From NCBI GenBank assembly GCA_025464445.1, contig JAODLY010000044.1, positions 91,430-155,429 of the forward strand: 64,000 bases of DNA, read 5' to 3'. The stretch is from Rhodoglobus sp. GTDB lineage: Bacteria > Actinomycetota > Actinomycetes > Actinomycetales > Microbacteriaceae. Shown here in pieces: positions 1 through 7,534 of the stretch (position 1 is its first letter; the number at the start of each line of letters is the position of its first letter). Below the pieces are notes generated by a model that worked only from the letters and a program-made list of their open reading frames with translations, ran no database searches and was not told the DNA's origin. Made by a program: the position numbers and the translations under genes.

Positions 1-574
1 TGCGTTCAATCATGACTGGGTTCCGTAGCGCGCTCTGCTCATGCTCGTCTTGTTCGCGTCGTGCCCAGTCAAGGTCCGGTAGCTTCCGATCCTTCCCCGT
101 AAGCACCTCAATGGTGGGTTCGCTCATCTCGACGACCAATGGCCTGATTGTCGCCAACTGAAGCTCGAACGAGTCCTTGGCCGAGCTGACGATGCAGCTC
201 AGTTCGGGTACGGATTCGACGGCCCAGTTGCTCGCAATCAGGCGGGCGAGTGACACCAGCCCCTGGTCGGAGAGTCGCCGAACCTGCCGCTGATCCAGTT
301 CGAGATCGGCACCGCCCTCGACGAGTCGATCCAAGTGGGTGGTGCCGGTGCTGGCAAACCCGAGCGAGGCTGCTGCTGCTTTGATCGTTCGACCCGCGGT
401 CGCATCCAGTAGAGCGTGCTGGAGGCGGGTATATGCGATGGCTGGATCCCCGGATCCCAGCAGCCGGCAAATTGTCGGCGCCAGGGCGAGGGAATCGACG
501 GTGACCGCAGTCTTGTCCTTGCGGAGGATGCGAAGCTCTGCCAGCACGGCGTCTTGGAGGGGTATGTCGCCCAT
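1..574 (-). CDS. Hypothetical protein, 3' end outside window (partial)
   Basis: An open frame of 191 codons runs leftward from an ATG at 574 off the window edge with no stop. The ATG is preceded on the minus strand by AGGAAAG four bases upstream. Codon use is that of a real gene: strong G/C at third positions and a mixed acidic/basic, mostly helical protein beginning MGDIPLQDAVLAELRILRKD. The middle part is rich in Leu, Ala and Arg, and a charged stretch (LDWARREQDEHEQ) lies near the window edge. No family was recognised. It is transcribed away from the other element genes, and the 103 bp between 574 and 678 should hold divergent promoters. It may be a regulator or accessory protein of the mobile element; that is inference. 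Confidence 0.6.
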   Translation of the reverse strand, partial: MGDIPLQDAVLAELRILRKDKTAVTVDSLALAPTICRLLGSGDPAIAYTRLQHALLDATAGRTIKAAAASLGFASTGTTHLDRLVEGGADLELDQRQVRRLSDQGLVSLARLIASNWAVESVPELSCIVSSAKDSFELQLATIRPLVVEMSEPTIEVLTGKDRKLPDLDWARREQDEHEQSALRNPVMIER

Positions 575-677
575 GTCACTTTCCTGTCACGACAGGTGGG
601 GTCCTGCGTTGATTCGATGATTCCAGAGGTTCGGTCCCGAGCCTCACTCGGAAAGTGAGTCGAACAGGAGGGTTCAG

Positions 678-986
678 ATGTTTGAGCCGAAGACAGAGCT
701 CGTGCCGCTCGGCAGTGCGTTCAGCCAACAGGGGCTGGCCCAGATGTCTGGCGGTATGCACCGCCAGGCGACGCGAGAGATCGAGCACGTGCAGGCGCAG
801 GCCTTGATCGCGGACACCCGCGAGCAGGGCCGGGCATTGCTGACCAACACTGCACTGCAGAACGTCGGCGCCCTGACGGCCCTCGAGCAGCACCTGATTC
901 AAGTTGCCCCGCTCGGGGAGGGCCGCTACAAGCACATTGTCGACGCCTACGCCATGGGTGCCGCCCAGGCAATCTCGCGGTGGTAG
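678..986 (+). CDS. Small conserved-looking element protein, unknown function
   Basis: 102 residues. AGGAGG sits seven bases before the ATG, an ideal ribosome binding site. The product is soluble, Gln/Ala/Leu rich and predicted mainly helical (residues 20-95: GGMHRQATREIEHVQAQ, then repeated Leu/Ala/Gln turns). There is no signal peptide or membrane segment. It is followed after three bases by a small membrane protein gene, so the two are probably cotranslated. The product was not recognised; its position at the head of the plus-strand element genes fits an accessory transfer or maintenance protein. Confidence 0.6.
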   Translation: MFEPKTELVPLGSAFSQQGLAQMSGGMHRQATREIEHVQAQALIADTREQGRALLTNTALQNVGALTALEQHLIQVAPLGEGRYKHIVDAYAMGAAQAISRW

Positions 987-989
987 GGG

Positions 990-1262
990 GTGGGCGTCGT
1001 AGTGCTGCTCGCGCTTCCACTGCTGCTCGTCGCCGGCTTGATCCAGCTGCTGTGGGCTGGAGGCGAAATGCTCATGGATTGGTTCCAACTGCGGCGTGAT
1101 CGGAAGCGAGCGGCGATCGAGCGCGAACTCGACCGCACGCAGGTCGAGCTTCGCGGCACTATTCTCCGACTCGCTTCCGAGCTCGGCGCGGATGCTCACG
1201 AGGCCCGGAAGGCCCTCATCCGAGAGTCCTACCTCGCCTCCGGCAAGACACCCGATCAGTAA
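990..1262 (+). CDS. Small membrane-anchored protein with charged coiled-coil tail
   Basis: 90 residues, GTG start three bases after the previous stop; a TAGGGG tract serves as binding site. Residues 3-27 form one hydrophobic segment (VVVLLALPLLLVAGLIQLL) followed by a long basic/acidic helix (RRDRKRAAIERELDRTQVELRG), so the likely topology is an N-terminal membrane anchor with a cytoplasmic coiled coil. The function is unknown. It is probably cotranscribed with the upstream 102-residue gene. A partner role at the membrane in DNA transfer would fit, but nothing in the sequence proves it. Confidence 0.6.
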   Translation: MGVVVLLALPLLLVAGLIQLLWAGGEMLMDWFQLRRDRKRAAIERELDRTQVELRGTILRLASELGADAHEARKALIRESYLASGKTPDQ

Positions 1263-1279
1263 CACCAGTGTGCGCGGGG

Positions 1280-1544
1280 ATGAGATTCGCACGTCGAACT
1301 CATCCTCGCTCACGACCACTTTTGTCGCACCGGCGAACACGTTGCCAATTCCACAACAAGCGACATCATCTTCGCTGACGAAGGCGCCGCGGTCATCTCG
1401 ACCTCTGAACAGCACCTGTCCGATCGGGTCGTCGCATCGCCCGACGTATCGACCGACGCGACGGTTGCACGAATCGCTTCTGTCCCGCATAACCAGACAT
1501 CCCGGTCGCACGAAGCGTCCGGAGAAAGGAGAAAAGCAGCATGA
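1280..1544 (+). pseudogene. Coding-like frame without a start, probable frameshifted small gene
   Basis: From 1284 to the TGA at 1542-1544 one frame is clearly coding-like: G/C-rich third positions and a natural acidic protein (VELILAHDHFCRTGEHV, then DIIFADEGAAVIS). It has no ATG/GTG/TTG. An ATG at 1280 lies in another frame and reads MRFA before the two frames would have to be joined by a shift near 1290. The stop overlaps the ATG of the next gene as ATGA, the junction type used throughout this element. Either a one-base deletion or sequencing error broke a gene of about 88 codons, or an unusual start is used. Confidence 0.4.
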
Positions 1545-2140
1545 CCAACGCCACCATCAAGCCCTTCACCGTCATCTATAGCGATTGTCCGTGGGACATC
1601 CAGCAGCAGGGCGCGCGCGGTGCAACAAAGCACTACGACCTCATGAGCCTCGAGCGCATCAAGGCGATGCCCATCGCCGACCTTGCGGCGGACAACGCCA
1701 CCCTCCTCCTGTGGGTGACCAATAGTGCGCTTCCCGCTGGGCTCGAGGTCATGAAGGCCTGGGGATTCGAATACAAAACGAACGCCGTCTGGGACAAGTA
1801 CTACATGGGCCTCGGAAACTACTTCCGCAACAACCACGAGGTGCTCTTGCATGGCACCCGCGGCAAGGCCCCGTTCAAGTTCCACGGCCAGCGCTCGACA
1901 CTGTTTTTCCCGCGAACCCAACATTCCAGAAAGCCCTCTGAAATGATCCCGCTCATCGAGCGTGTCCTTCCCGGCGAGCGCTACCTCGAGCTCTTCGCCC
2001 GTGAACGCCCGAACAGCCACGCCGACTGGAGTGTGTGGGGCAACGAGATCGAATCCGACATTTCGATCCCCGGCTACCCCGTCCCCAGTGACTTCGCACA
2101 CCAAGACGACAACAGCCTCAACGGAGAACAGGACGGATGA
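1541..2140 (+). CDS. MT-A70 family DNA N6-adenine methyltransferase
   Basis: 199 residues, about the usual size of phage and plasmid MT-A70 proteins. The family transfers a methyl group from S-adenosylmethionine to N6 of adenine. Residues 12-20 (IYSDCPWDI) occupy the place of the catalytic DPPW motif but read DCPW. Further family landmarks follow: HYDLM near residue 37, LLLWVTNSALPAG near 63, LGNYFRNNHEVLLHGTRGKAP near 100, and the closing ERYLELFARE near 155. GGAGAAAGGAGA lies upstream of the ATG. Methyltransferases of this type on mobile elements usually protect the element from host restriction or alter its expression; the partner nuclease, if any, is not visible here. Confidence 0.88.
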   Translation: MTNATIKPFTVIYSDCPWDIQQQGARGATKHYDLMSLERIKAMPIADLAADNATLLLWVTNSALPAGLEVMKAWGFEYKTNAVWDKYYMGLGNYFRNNHEVLLHGTRGKAPFKFHGQRSTLFFPRTQHSRKPSEMIPLIERVLPGERYLELFARERPNSHADWSVWGNEIESDISIPGYPVPSDFAHQDDNSLNGEQDG

Positions 2141-2143
2141 ACG

Positions 2144-2341
2144 ATGACCGACAAAGAACCGAAATCGATCGCTCAGCGCTTCTTCGACCTGTGCCTCTTG
2201 CTGCTTGGCGGGGTGCTCGCCCTCTGGCTCGCGCTGCAATTCTTGGCGCAGTTCTGGGGCTGGCTCCTGCTCATCGCCGGCATCGCCGGCGGCATCTGGT
2301 TGGCGGTCGTCATCGTGCGGGCTCGCCGGAATCGGTGGTGA
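2144..2341 (+). CDS. Small two-pass membrane protein
   Basis: 65 residues starting four bases after the methyltransferase stop. Two hydrophobic stretches (about residues 14-34, LCLLLLGGVLALWLALQFL, and 38-58, GWLLLIAGIAGGIWLAVVIV) flank a short turn, and the tail is basic (RARRNRW), which places both ends in the cytoplasm by the positive-inside rule. The family was not recognised. Such small membrane proteins commonly accompany transfer genes of actinobacterial integrative elements. An ATG at 2137 opens a different, non-coding frame and was not used. Confidence 0.55.
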   Translation: MTDKEPKSIAQRFFDLCLLLLGGVLALWLALQFLAQFWGWLLLIAGIAGGIWLAVVIVRARRNRW

Positions 2342-2394
2342 CAAGCACAGGCACGTTCACCTCCGTCGAGTCGTTGCGGAATGAACAACACCTA

Positions 2395-2423
2395 TTGACA
2401 GAACGTCCTCGATTCCTCATAAA
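2395..2423 (+). promoter_or_regulatory. Sigma-70-type promoter of the transfer operon
   Basis: TTGACA at 2395-2400, a 17-base spacer, then CATAAA at 2418-2423. It sits in the only sizeable gap (2342-2490) before the coupled block 2491-7019, so it probably drives the coupling ATPase and relaxation genes. Confidence 0.55.
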
Positions 2424-2490
2424 CGGTCATCCGCTCTGGCGCACGTCGCTGTGGGGCGCCAATCAACTCATCAACGGAAGGAGGCTCACC

Positions 2491-2682
2491 ATGGCTCGCC
2501 CTCGGAAATCGAAAACCAAACGACGTCAGGCCGAAGATCGGCACTTCTCAACTCGTGTGGTGAGGCGCTCTCCCGTTGATATGGACAAGCTGACAGCCGT
2601 CTTCCTCGGCCTCGCCCAGGCACGAGCCGAAAGAGACGCCCAGACCCAGCACGAGCGCTCTGACCAAGGAGGCTCCAGATGA
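2491..2682 (+). CDS. Small basic protein ahead of the coupling ATPase
   Basis: 63 residues. The start is set by GGAAGGAGG seven bases before the ATG. The N-terminus is very basic (ARPRKSKTKRRQ), followed by a Leu/Ala helix (LTAVFLGLAQARAERD), which suggests a nucleic-acid or acidic-partner contact. Its stop overlaps the ATPase start as ATGA, so the two proteins should be made together. No family was recognised; a role as accessory DNA-binding protein for the transfer complex is inference. Confidence 0.55.
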   Translation: MARPRKSKTKRRQAEDRHFSTRVVRRSPVDMDKLTAVFLGLAQARAERDAQTQHERSDQGGSR

Positions 2683-4835
2683 ACTCATCCGACTTCATCT
2701 TCTCTCGACTTTATCTTCCGGCACCGCTGCCCGTCGAACAGGTGCAACTGTTCCTCGAGCGGCTGGCGATCGACAGCTCGACCGACAACATCGTCTTCGA
2801 AGCCCGATCCGACGCCAGCGGCATCCAGCACCTCCTCGGCTGCTCAACCACCCAAATGCACCACGTCCGTCACCTCCTCACCGAACTCATTCCGGGCGCG
2901 CTGCTGACGGGCCTTGACGGCTACCTCCGGCCAGCGTCGGACGCCGCAGGCCGAATCACCATCGAGCCGCCGGTGCTTCCCCTTGCGGATGACGACGCCG
3001 TGCGTGTAACCCGCGCCGTCTTCAGCTCCCTCTCGCGCAAGATGAAAGCGGACGAGTCACTGGCGCTCCAAGTCACCATCGGCGCCGGACGTGGCCCCGC
3101 CGTCACGCCGCACACCATTCCGGACCCGAGCGGCTCGTGGCTATGGCAAGCCCTCACCGGGGCGAAGCCCGCTCAGACGGAAGTGCGCAACCGCGTACGA
3201 GACCGAGCCGCGAACATCACGCTCCAGGCCTCCGTGCGCATCGGCGTGGCGTCACCCGACTCCGATCGTCGGCGGTCGCTCGCAACCGATCTGCTCCAGG
3301 CGCTCCGGACTGCAGAGTCACCTGGCGTCAGCATCGGCCTGACCAGAGAAAAACCCGCCCTCATCGACGATCCGTCGGACGCTCGCTACCGGCTGCACCT
3401 CAGCGTCATCGACCTCATGGCCCTCATGGGCTGGCCACTTGGCGAGGACCGCCTACCCGGCATGCCGTCAGCACACCCGAAACGTCTACGACCCGCCTCC
3501 GGAGTTCACACCAAGTCTCGACTTTTTGCCGAAAGCATCAGCCCTGGCGATACCCGCCAGCTTGGCCTCGCCGCTGCCGACGCCCTGCTGCACAGTCTGG
3601 TGATCGGGCCCACCGGCGTAGGCAAAACCAATGCCCTCTACCACCTGATCGCGTCGGACATCCAAGCCGGGTACGGCGTCGTCGTGCTCGATCCGAAGGA
3701 CCAAATGCCCGCGCACATCGAAGCGCGCATCCCGAAGGAACGTTGGAAAGATGTCGTTCACATTGATCCGGGCGCCCCCGACCCAATCGGGTTCAACCCG
3801 CTCGACACGACCAACCGCGACCCAGATGTCGTCGCCGATGGCGTCCTCGCCGTATTCGCCAAGTCCTTCGCCGATAGCTGGGGACCGCGCACCGCAGACA
3901 TCTTCTCCGCATCCCTTCGCACCTTGGCGCGGACCAGCACCGCCGAGACCCCAAGCACCCTGGTCGACCTGCCACGCCTCTGGACCGATGCATCATTTAG
4001 GCGAAAGCAACTAGCCCGGCTTGACGACGACCCAGGGCTGATGAGCTTCTGGGCAGCCTACGAATCTCTTGGCCCGGCAGCGCAGGCGAACTGGATCGCC
4101 TCGCCCATGAACAAACTGCGCTCCATCCTGCTCCGACCCGCAGCCGTCAAAATCCTGGGACAACCCAAGCCACGCTTCCGACTGCGCGACGCCTTCCGTG
4201 AGCGCAAGATCGTCCTGGTCTCCCTGAACGAAGGACTCATCGGTCCGCTCACCGCCGAACTCATCGGCTCCCTACTCATCGCCGAACTGTGGCAAGCCAC
4301 ACAGGAGCGGGCCAGCGAGAAAGACGCCGCCCAGAAACCCGCCTACATCTACGTCGACGAAGCGGACCGCTTCATGCACCTCCCGATCTCACTCGGCGAT
4401 GCTCTGGCCCGCAGCCGCAGCCTGTCTGTCGGCTGGACGCTCGCCGTTCAATATTGGGAGCAACTCCCCCGCGAAATGCGTTCCGCCGTCAAGAGCAACG
4501 CCAGATCCAAGATCGTCTTCCACCTGTCTTCGGATGACGACGCTCGCACCTTCGCCAAGCTCGCCCCAGGGCTGGCCGACCAGGACTTCATGAGCTTGGG
4601 GCGCTACGAGGTGTACGTCGACCTAGTGGCAGCTGGCATCAACACTGGTTGGGCGTCAGCCCGCACCCTGCCCCCGAGCGCGGCGACGTCAGATCCGGCT
4701 GCCGTACGCAGGGTCAGCCAATCCTTGTACGGGCCGATCCCGGAGCCGACTCCCACGGTCGCATCCTCACTCTCCGACGTCGAGAGCGCCGCGTCCGATC
4801 CCGATGCTTTCGGACGCAGGAGACGACAGTCATGA
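2679..4835 (+). CDS. VirD4/TraG-like type IV coupling ATPase
   Basis: 718 residues. Walker A is GPTGVGKT at about residues 310-317 and Walker B is YIYVDEAD at about 556-563; between them come VVLDPKDQ and FNPLD motifs typical of TraG/VirD4 and TraD-type proteins that hand relaxase-bound DNA to a secretion channel. The first 290 residues form a poorly conserved cap. No transmembrane segment is evident, which suits the soluble TcpA-like coupling proteins of Gram-positive elements. CAAGGAGG precedes the ATG, which overlaps the upstream stop. The C-terminal 60 residues are Ser/Pro rich and probably disordered. No VirB4-like gene is visible, so the element may borrow or encode a channel elsewhere. 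Confidence 0.85.
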   Translation: MNSSDFIFSRLYLPAPLPVEQVQLFLERLAIDSSTDNIVFEARSDASGIQHLLGCSTTQMHHVRHLLTELIPGALLTGLDGYLRPASDAAGRITIEPPVLPLADDDAVRVTRAVFSSLSRKMKADESLALQVTIGAGRGPAVTPHTIPDPSGSWLWQALTGAKPAQTEVRNRVRDRAANITLQASVRIGVASPDSDRRRSLATDLLQALRTAESPGVSIGLTREKPALIDDPSDARYRLHLSVIDLMALMGWPLGEDRLPGMPSAHPKRLRPASGVHTKSRLFAESISPGDTRQLGLAAADALLHSLVIGPTGVGKTNALYHLIASDIQAGYGVVVLDPKDQMPAHIEARIPKERWKDVVHIDPGAPDPIGFNPLDTTNRDPDVVADGVLAVFAKSFADSWGPRTADIFSASLRTLARTSTAETPSTLVDLPRLWTDASFRRKQLARLDDDPGLMSFWAAYESLGPAAQANWIASPMNKLRSILLRPAAVKILGQPKPRFRLRDAFRERKIVLVSLNEGLIGPLTAELIGSLLIAELWQATQERASEKDAAQKPAYIYVDEADRFMHLPISLGDALARSRSLSVGWTLAVQYWEQLPREMRSAVKSNARSKIVFHLSSDDDARTFAKLAPGLADQDFMSLGRYEVYVDLVAAGINTGWASARTLPPSAATSDPAAVRRVSQSLYGPIPEPTPTVASSLSDVESAASDPDAFGRRRRQS

Positions 4836-5029
4836 GCGGTCTAGCGTCACATCTCACACTTGTCGGTCGACACACCACCCATCGCACCGACCGTCGTGTC
4901 GCTGCCGCAACATCAGGCAGTACTCGGCGCGAGGTCGCCCCTGTGTGTTCATTCCCGGACGGGACTGACCTCTGTTCCAGAGGTCTGCCGGGCAGCTTGA
5001 AGCCCCACCAAAATGGAGTCATCTCATGA
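4832..5029 (+). CDS. Small coupled ORF between coupling ATPase and relaxation gene
   Basis: 65 codons, joined by ATGA overlaps to both neighbours (start in the ATPase stop, stop in the relaxation-gene start), with AGGAGA upstream. The predicted product is Thr/Arg rich with two cysteines (VCSFPDGTDLC) and no recognisable domain. Junction geometry supports translation; codon bias is weaker than in the neighbours. It may be a real small protein or merely a coupling peptide that keeps ribosomes moving to the next gene. Confidence 0.4.
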   Translation: MSGLASHLTLVGRHTTHRTDRRVAAATSGSTRREVAPVCSFPDGTDLCSRGLPGSLKPHQNGVIS

Positions 5030-5871
5030 GCGGCCAATACCCGCTGCTCCAACTGCGGGAGATGCTCACCGAGCGCGATCTTGCCGTCCTGGTCGATGTC
5101 GATCGATTTCGGCTGCTCAGCACCCGTCAGATCCAGCGCCTCCACTTTACGGACCACGCCACCGGCCAAGCGGCCACCCGCGCGACCCACCGGGTGCTCC
5201 AGCGACTCGAAAGCCACCGTGTTCTCGCTCGCCTGGAGCGCCGAGTCGGCGGACCGCAACGCGGCTCGGCCGCTGCCCTGTGGCAGCTCGGCCCGCGTGG
5301 TATCGAGGCACTACGACCCGACGCGATCAAGCGAGGCAAGGTTCGGGAACCAACCTCTGGCCTGTTCGTGCACCACACCACAGAGGTCGCAGAAGCGGCG
5401 GTCGAGATCATCGAGCGGGCGCAGACCAGCGGGCTTGACCTCCTCAAGTTGAACCCCGAACAACACGCCTGGGTCCAGTTCCTGGGCCAGCACGGTCAAG
5501 CCGAATGGCTCCGTCCCGACCTCTACGTGGTGGCCGCCAGCCAGGACTACGAGCAACACACCTTCCTTGAAGTCGACCGGGCGACCGAGCACGGCCCGCA
5601 AATACTGCGCAAGTGCCACGTCTACGCCCGTTTCGCCGCAGTCGGGGCAGCCGAACGCTTCGCCGGCCTCATGCCGCGCGTCCTCTGGGTCGTGCCCGAC
5701 AAGCGGCGACAGGGCCTCGTGCGGCGCCTGATCGACGGCGACGCGCAGCTGCCCGAAGGGCTCTTCGTAGTCACCACCGCCGAAGGCGCCCTCGACCTGA
5801 TCTTCGAGGGGCTTAACCGGACCAACCCGCCAGTCAACGAAGTAACCCCTCGAAAGGAGGAACCCGCATGA
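5026..5871 (+). CDS. Replication-relaxation family protein
   Basis: 281 residues, matching the usual size of the replication-relaxation (Replic_Relax) family found in actinobacterial integrative and conjugative elements. The N-terminal 100 residues look like a winged helix: RDLAVLVDVDRFRLLSTRQIQRLHF, then HRVLQRLESHRVLARLERR. The C-terminal part (HHTTEVAEAAVEI, then LRPDLYVVA and FLEVDRATE) has the Asp/Glu spacing of a nuclease-like fold, and relaxation of plasmid DNA at the transfer origin is the assumed role. It follows the coupling ATPase, as expected for a transfer module, and overlaps the next gene by ATGA. Confidence 0.8.
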   Translation: MSGQYPLLQLREMLTERDLAVLVDVDRFRLLSTRQIQRLHFTDHATGQAATRATHRVLQRLESHRVLARLERRVGGPQRGSAAALWQLGPRGIEALRPDAIKRGKVREPTSGLFVHHTTEVAEAAVEIIERAQTSGLDLLKLNPEQHAWVQFLGQHGQAEWLRPDLYVVAASQDYEQHTFLEVDRATEHGPQILRKCHVYARFAAVGAAERFAGLMPRVLWVVPDKRRQGLVRRLIDGDAQLPEGLFVVTTAEGALDLIFEGLNRTNPPVNEVTPRKEEPA

Positions 5872-6128
5872 ACTATCAAGACCACGACAACGAAGCTGAG
5901 GCCACCCGCCGAATAGGCAAGGCGTTGACGATCCTCGCCAACGGGCGCGTCATCGACACTGCCACTGCTCGCCTCATCGCCGCATGCCTTCATGCGGGAC
6001 CGAGCAGCGCGCTCTTCCGGTTCGCCTCGAGCGGGGAGCTCGATCGGACAGCCGCCATCACGGAGCTCCAACAACAACAAGTCCGCCCGATATGGCGAGA
6101 AGCGCTCCGGCGCTATCTGGCCCAATAG
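5868..6128 (+). CDS. Small helical protein of unknown function
   Basis: 86 residues. GAAAGGAGGAACC lies before the ATG, which overlaps the stop of the relaxation gene. The sequence is helical and charged (EAEATRRIGKALTILANGRVID, later ITELQQQQVRPIWREALRRYL), with no membrane segment or cysteine. The binding site is nearly the same as at 6162 and 7307, suggesting coordinated high-level translation. The family was not recognised. Confidence 0.6.
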   Translation: MNYQDHDNEAEATRRIGKALTILANGRVIDTATARLIAACLHAGPSSALFRFASSGELDRTAAITELQQQQVRPIWREALRRYLAQ

Positions 6129-6161
6129 CCAAGCAATGTAACTCTTGAAAGGAGGAACCCT

Positions 6162-7019
6162 ATGGAACCCACGGACAAACACAACATTTACGGCGTCGAG
6201 CGGCATGGTCGCCGCGAGCGCCCGCTCGAGGAAACCCAGGTGGACGACACCGATTTACACATGGAGGGCGGCATCGAAAACGCCGCGGCCCTCGAAGACA
6301 TTATCGGCGACGGTATCGCCGAAGCCACCAATGAGGAGAGGCTGATCGATCAGATCACGGCGCGCACGATCGCCCGTGCGCTTACGCACGCCCTTGACGA
6401 TGACTCGCCGCATCTCGATGGGTTCGCCCGGACCGGCGTGGGCAGACGAATCGACATTGAGCAGGAGTACTTCGAGCTATACACCGACGCGCGAACGCCC
6501 ACGATCGTCCGGACGTGGATCGACTGGCTCGCCACCTTTCTGTTCAATCGGGACTATCCGGATGTGAAGCGAGATGGCGGATTGCCATACGACGCTGCCG
6601 CAGTTCCGGAATTCCTCGTGCCTGACAGCGCCTCCATTGGCGGGCGCGTGGCATTCCTTCGTCGTCCGGCAAGTCAGACAGAGCTCAACCGCTCGCAGAT
6701 GATCGGGCGGCTGGAACCGCTGGTCAGCGAGGTGGGCGACGCGTTCCGCGCCTACCTCGATCTCGACGACGTCGACGCCAGCCAGCCGGACCTCCTCGAC
6801 AAATTTCGAAGCGACTTCGCGGGTGACTTCAAGAGTGTCGCCAGCGCCATCGACGCCGTGACCGAGATCCCAGGCTGGGAACGTCAGCTTCGCAGCTGGG
6901 CGATCGAGCGAGGGCTGGAAGGAATGGTCTTCATCGACCGCGACAAGCTCGAACAACTGGCCCGCGAGACGTGGGACATCGTGGACTACAGGGGGCGCTG
7001 CTATGTCTTCGACAAATAG
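6162..7019 (+). CDS. Acidic protein of unknown function
   Basis: 285 residues, strongly acidic (long runs with Asp/Glu such as LEETQVDDTDLHMEGG and AYLDLDDVDASQPD), no signal peptide or membrane segment. The start is fixed by GAAAGGAGGAACCC six bases before the ATG. Its central part (VRTWIDWLATFLFNRDYPDVKRDGGLP) is Trp/aromatic rich. The overall acidity resembles DNA-mimic anti-restriction proteins, but no such family could be identified, so this remains an idea only. It closes the coupled transfer block. Confidence 0.6.
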   Translation: MEPTDKHNIYGVERHGRRERPLEETQVDDTDLHMEGGIENAAALEDIIGDGIAEATNEERLIDQITARTIARALTHALDDDSPHLDGFARTGVGRRIDIEQEYFELYTDARTPTIVRTWIDWLATFLFNRDYPDVKRDGGLPYDAAAVPEFLVPDSASIGGRVAFLRRPASQTELNRSQMIGRLEPLVSEVGDAFRAYLDLDDVDASQPDLLDKFRSDFAGDFKSVASAIDAVTEIPGWERQLRSWAIERGLEGMVFIDRDKLEQLARETWDIVDYRGRCYVFDK

Positions 7020-7317
7020 CCTCCGACCCGCAGAGACATCCGCAAAGGACCGTTCGCCGAAGGCAGACAAGAACCGTTGTGGAATGGGCAACGTCCACGG
7101 AAAAAGCCGGTCAGGCGAGGTAAAATTAAGCCGGACTCAGAGAAAACGGCTCATGCGGCAAACCGCGACGGCCCTGCGCCTGGGCCACATCGCAATACAG
7201 GCGCACATCTCGCGGCCCCTCTCTCCCACTCGACGCTTCTCGCCAATCGCGCACGTCGGTGGCACCGCTTCAACGCGCATCAACACCCACTCGAAAGGAG
7301 GAACTCATGACAAATAG
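7003..7317 (+). CDS. Possible basic small protein, low confidence
   Basis: 104 codons starting inside the end of the 285-residue gene and running into the start of the Xis gene. The first two thirds (KADKNRCGMGNVHGKSRSGEV, then RTQRKRLMRQTATALRLG) look plausibly coding and very basic; the last third looks non-coding. A second overlapping frame ends exactly at the Xis ATG, so the choice of frame is uncertain. No binding site was seen before the ATG at 7003. The stretch 7020-7306 may be only a leader for xis. Confidence 0.25.
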   Translation: MSSTNSLRPAETSAKDRSPKADKNRCGMGNVHGKSRSGEVKLSRTQRKRLMRQTATALRLGHIAIQAHISRPLSPTRRFSPIAHVGGTASTRINTHSKGGTHDK

Positions 7318-7534
7318 CAACAACTCACCCGGACTCAGGGAGCGGCCGCTGCTGCACAATGTGCTCGACGCCGCCGACCGCCTCGGAATCAGCAAATGGA
7401 CTCTTTACGAGCTGATGCATCAGGGGCTCCTCCCAAGCGTCAAGATTCAGTCCCGGCGCTTTATCGCTGATGTTGATCTCGAGGCTTACGTGGAACGGCT
7501 TCGCATCGAAGCGGGAGATCGACATGGTCTCTAG
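7307..7534 (+). CDS. Excisionase-like helix-turn-helix protein
   Basis: 75 residues with the MerR/Xis-type fold that opens NVLDAADRLGISKWTLYELM and continues GLLPSVKIQSRRFIADVDLEAYV: helix-turn-helix, wing, then the DLEAYV helix that ends most such domains. GAAAGGAGGAAC precedes the ATG at 7307; the frame is open further upstream, but that start lacks a binding site. The stop overlaps the integrase start by 11 bases. Xis proteins bend DNA at the attachment site and favour excision over integration. Confidence 0.8.
   Translation: MTNSNNSPGLRERPLLHNVLDAADRLGISKWTLYELMHQGLLPSVKIQSRRFIADVDLEAYVERLRIEAGDRHGL

Noticed and set aside
576..1511. Long minus-strand frame of 311 codons opposite the small element genes
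   Set aside because: It is antisense to well-supported plus-strand genes with good binding sites, its protein is compositionally odd (Arg/Cys/Val rich), and it has no binding site. Such frames are expected in high-GC DNA.
1310..2344. Minus-strand frame of 344 codons opposite the methyltransferase
   Set aside because: It mirrors the MT-A70 gene codons; no start signal or family resemblance.
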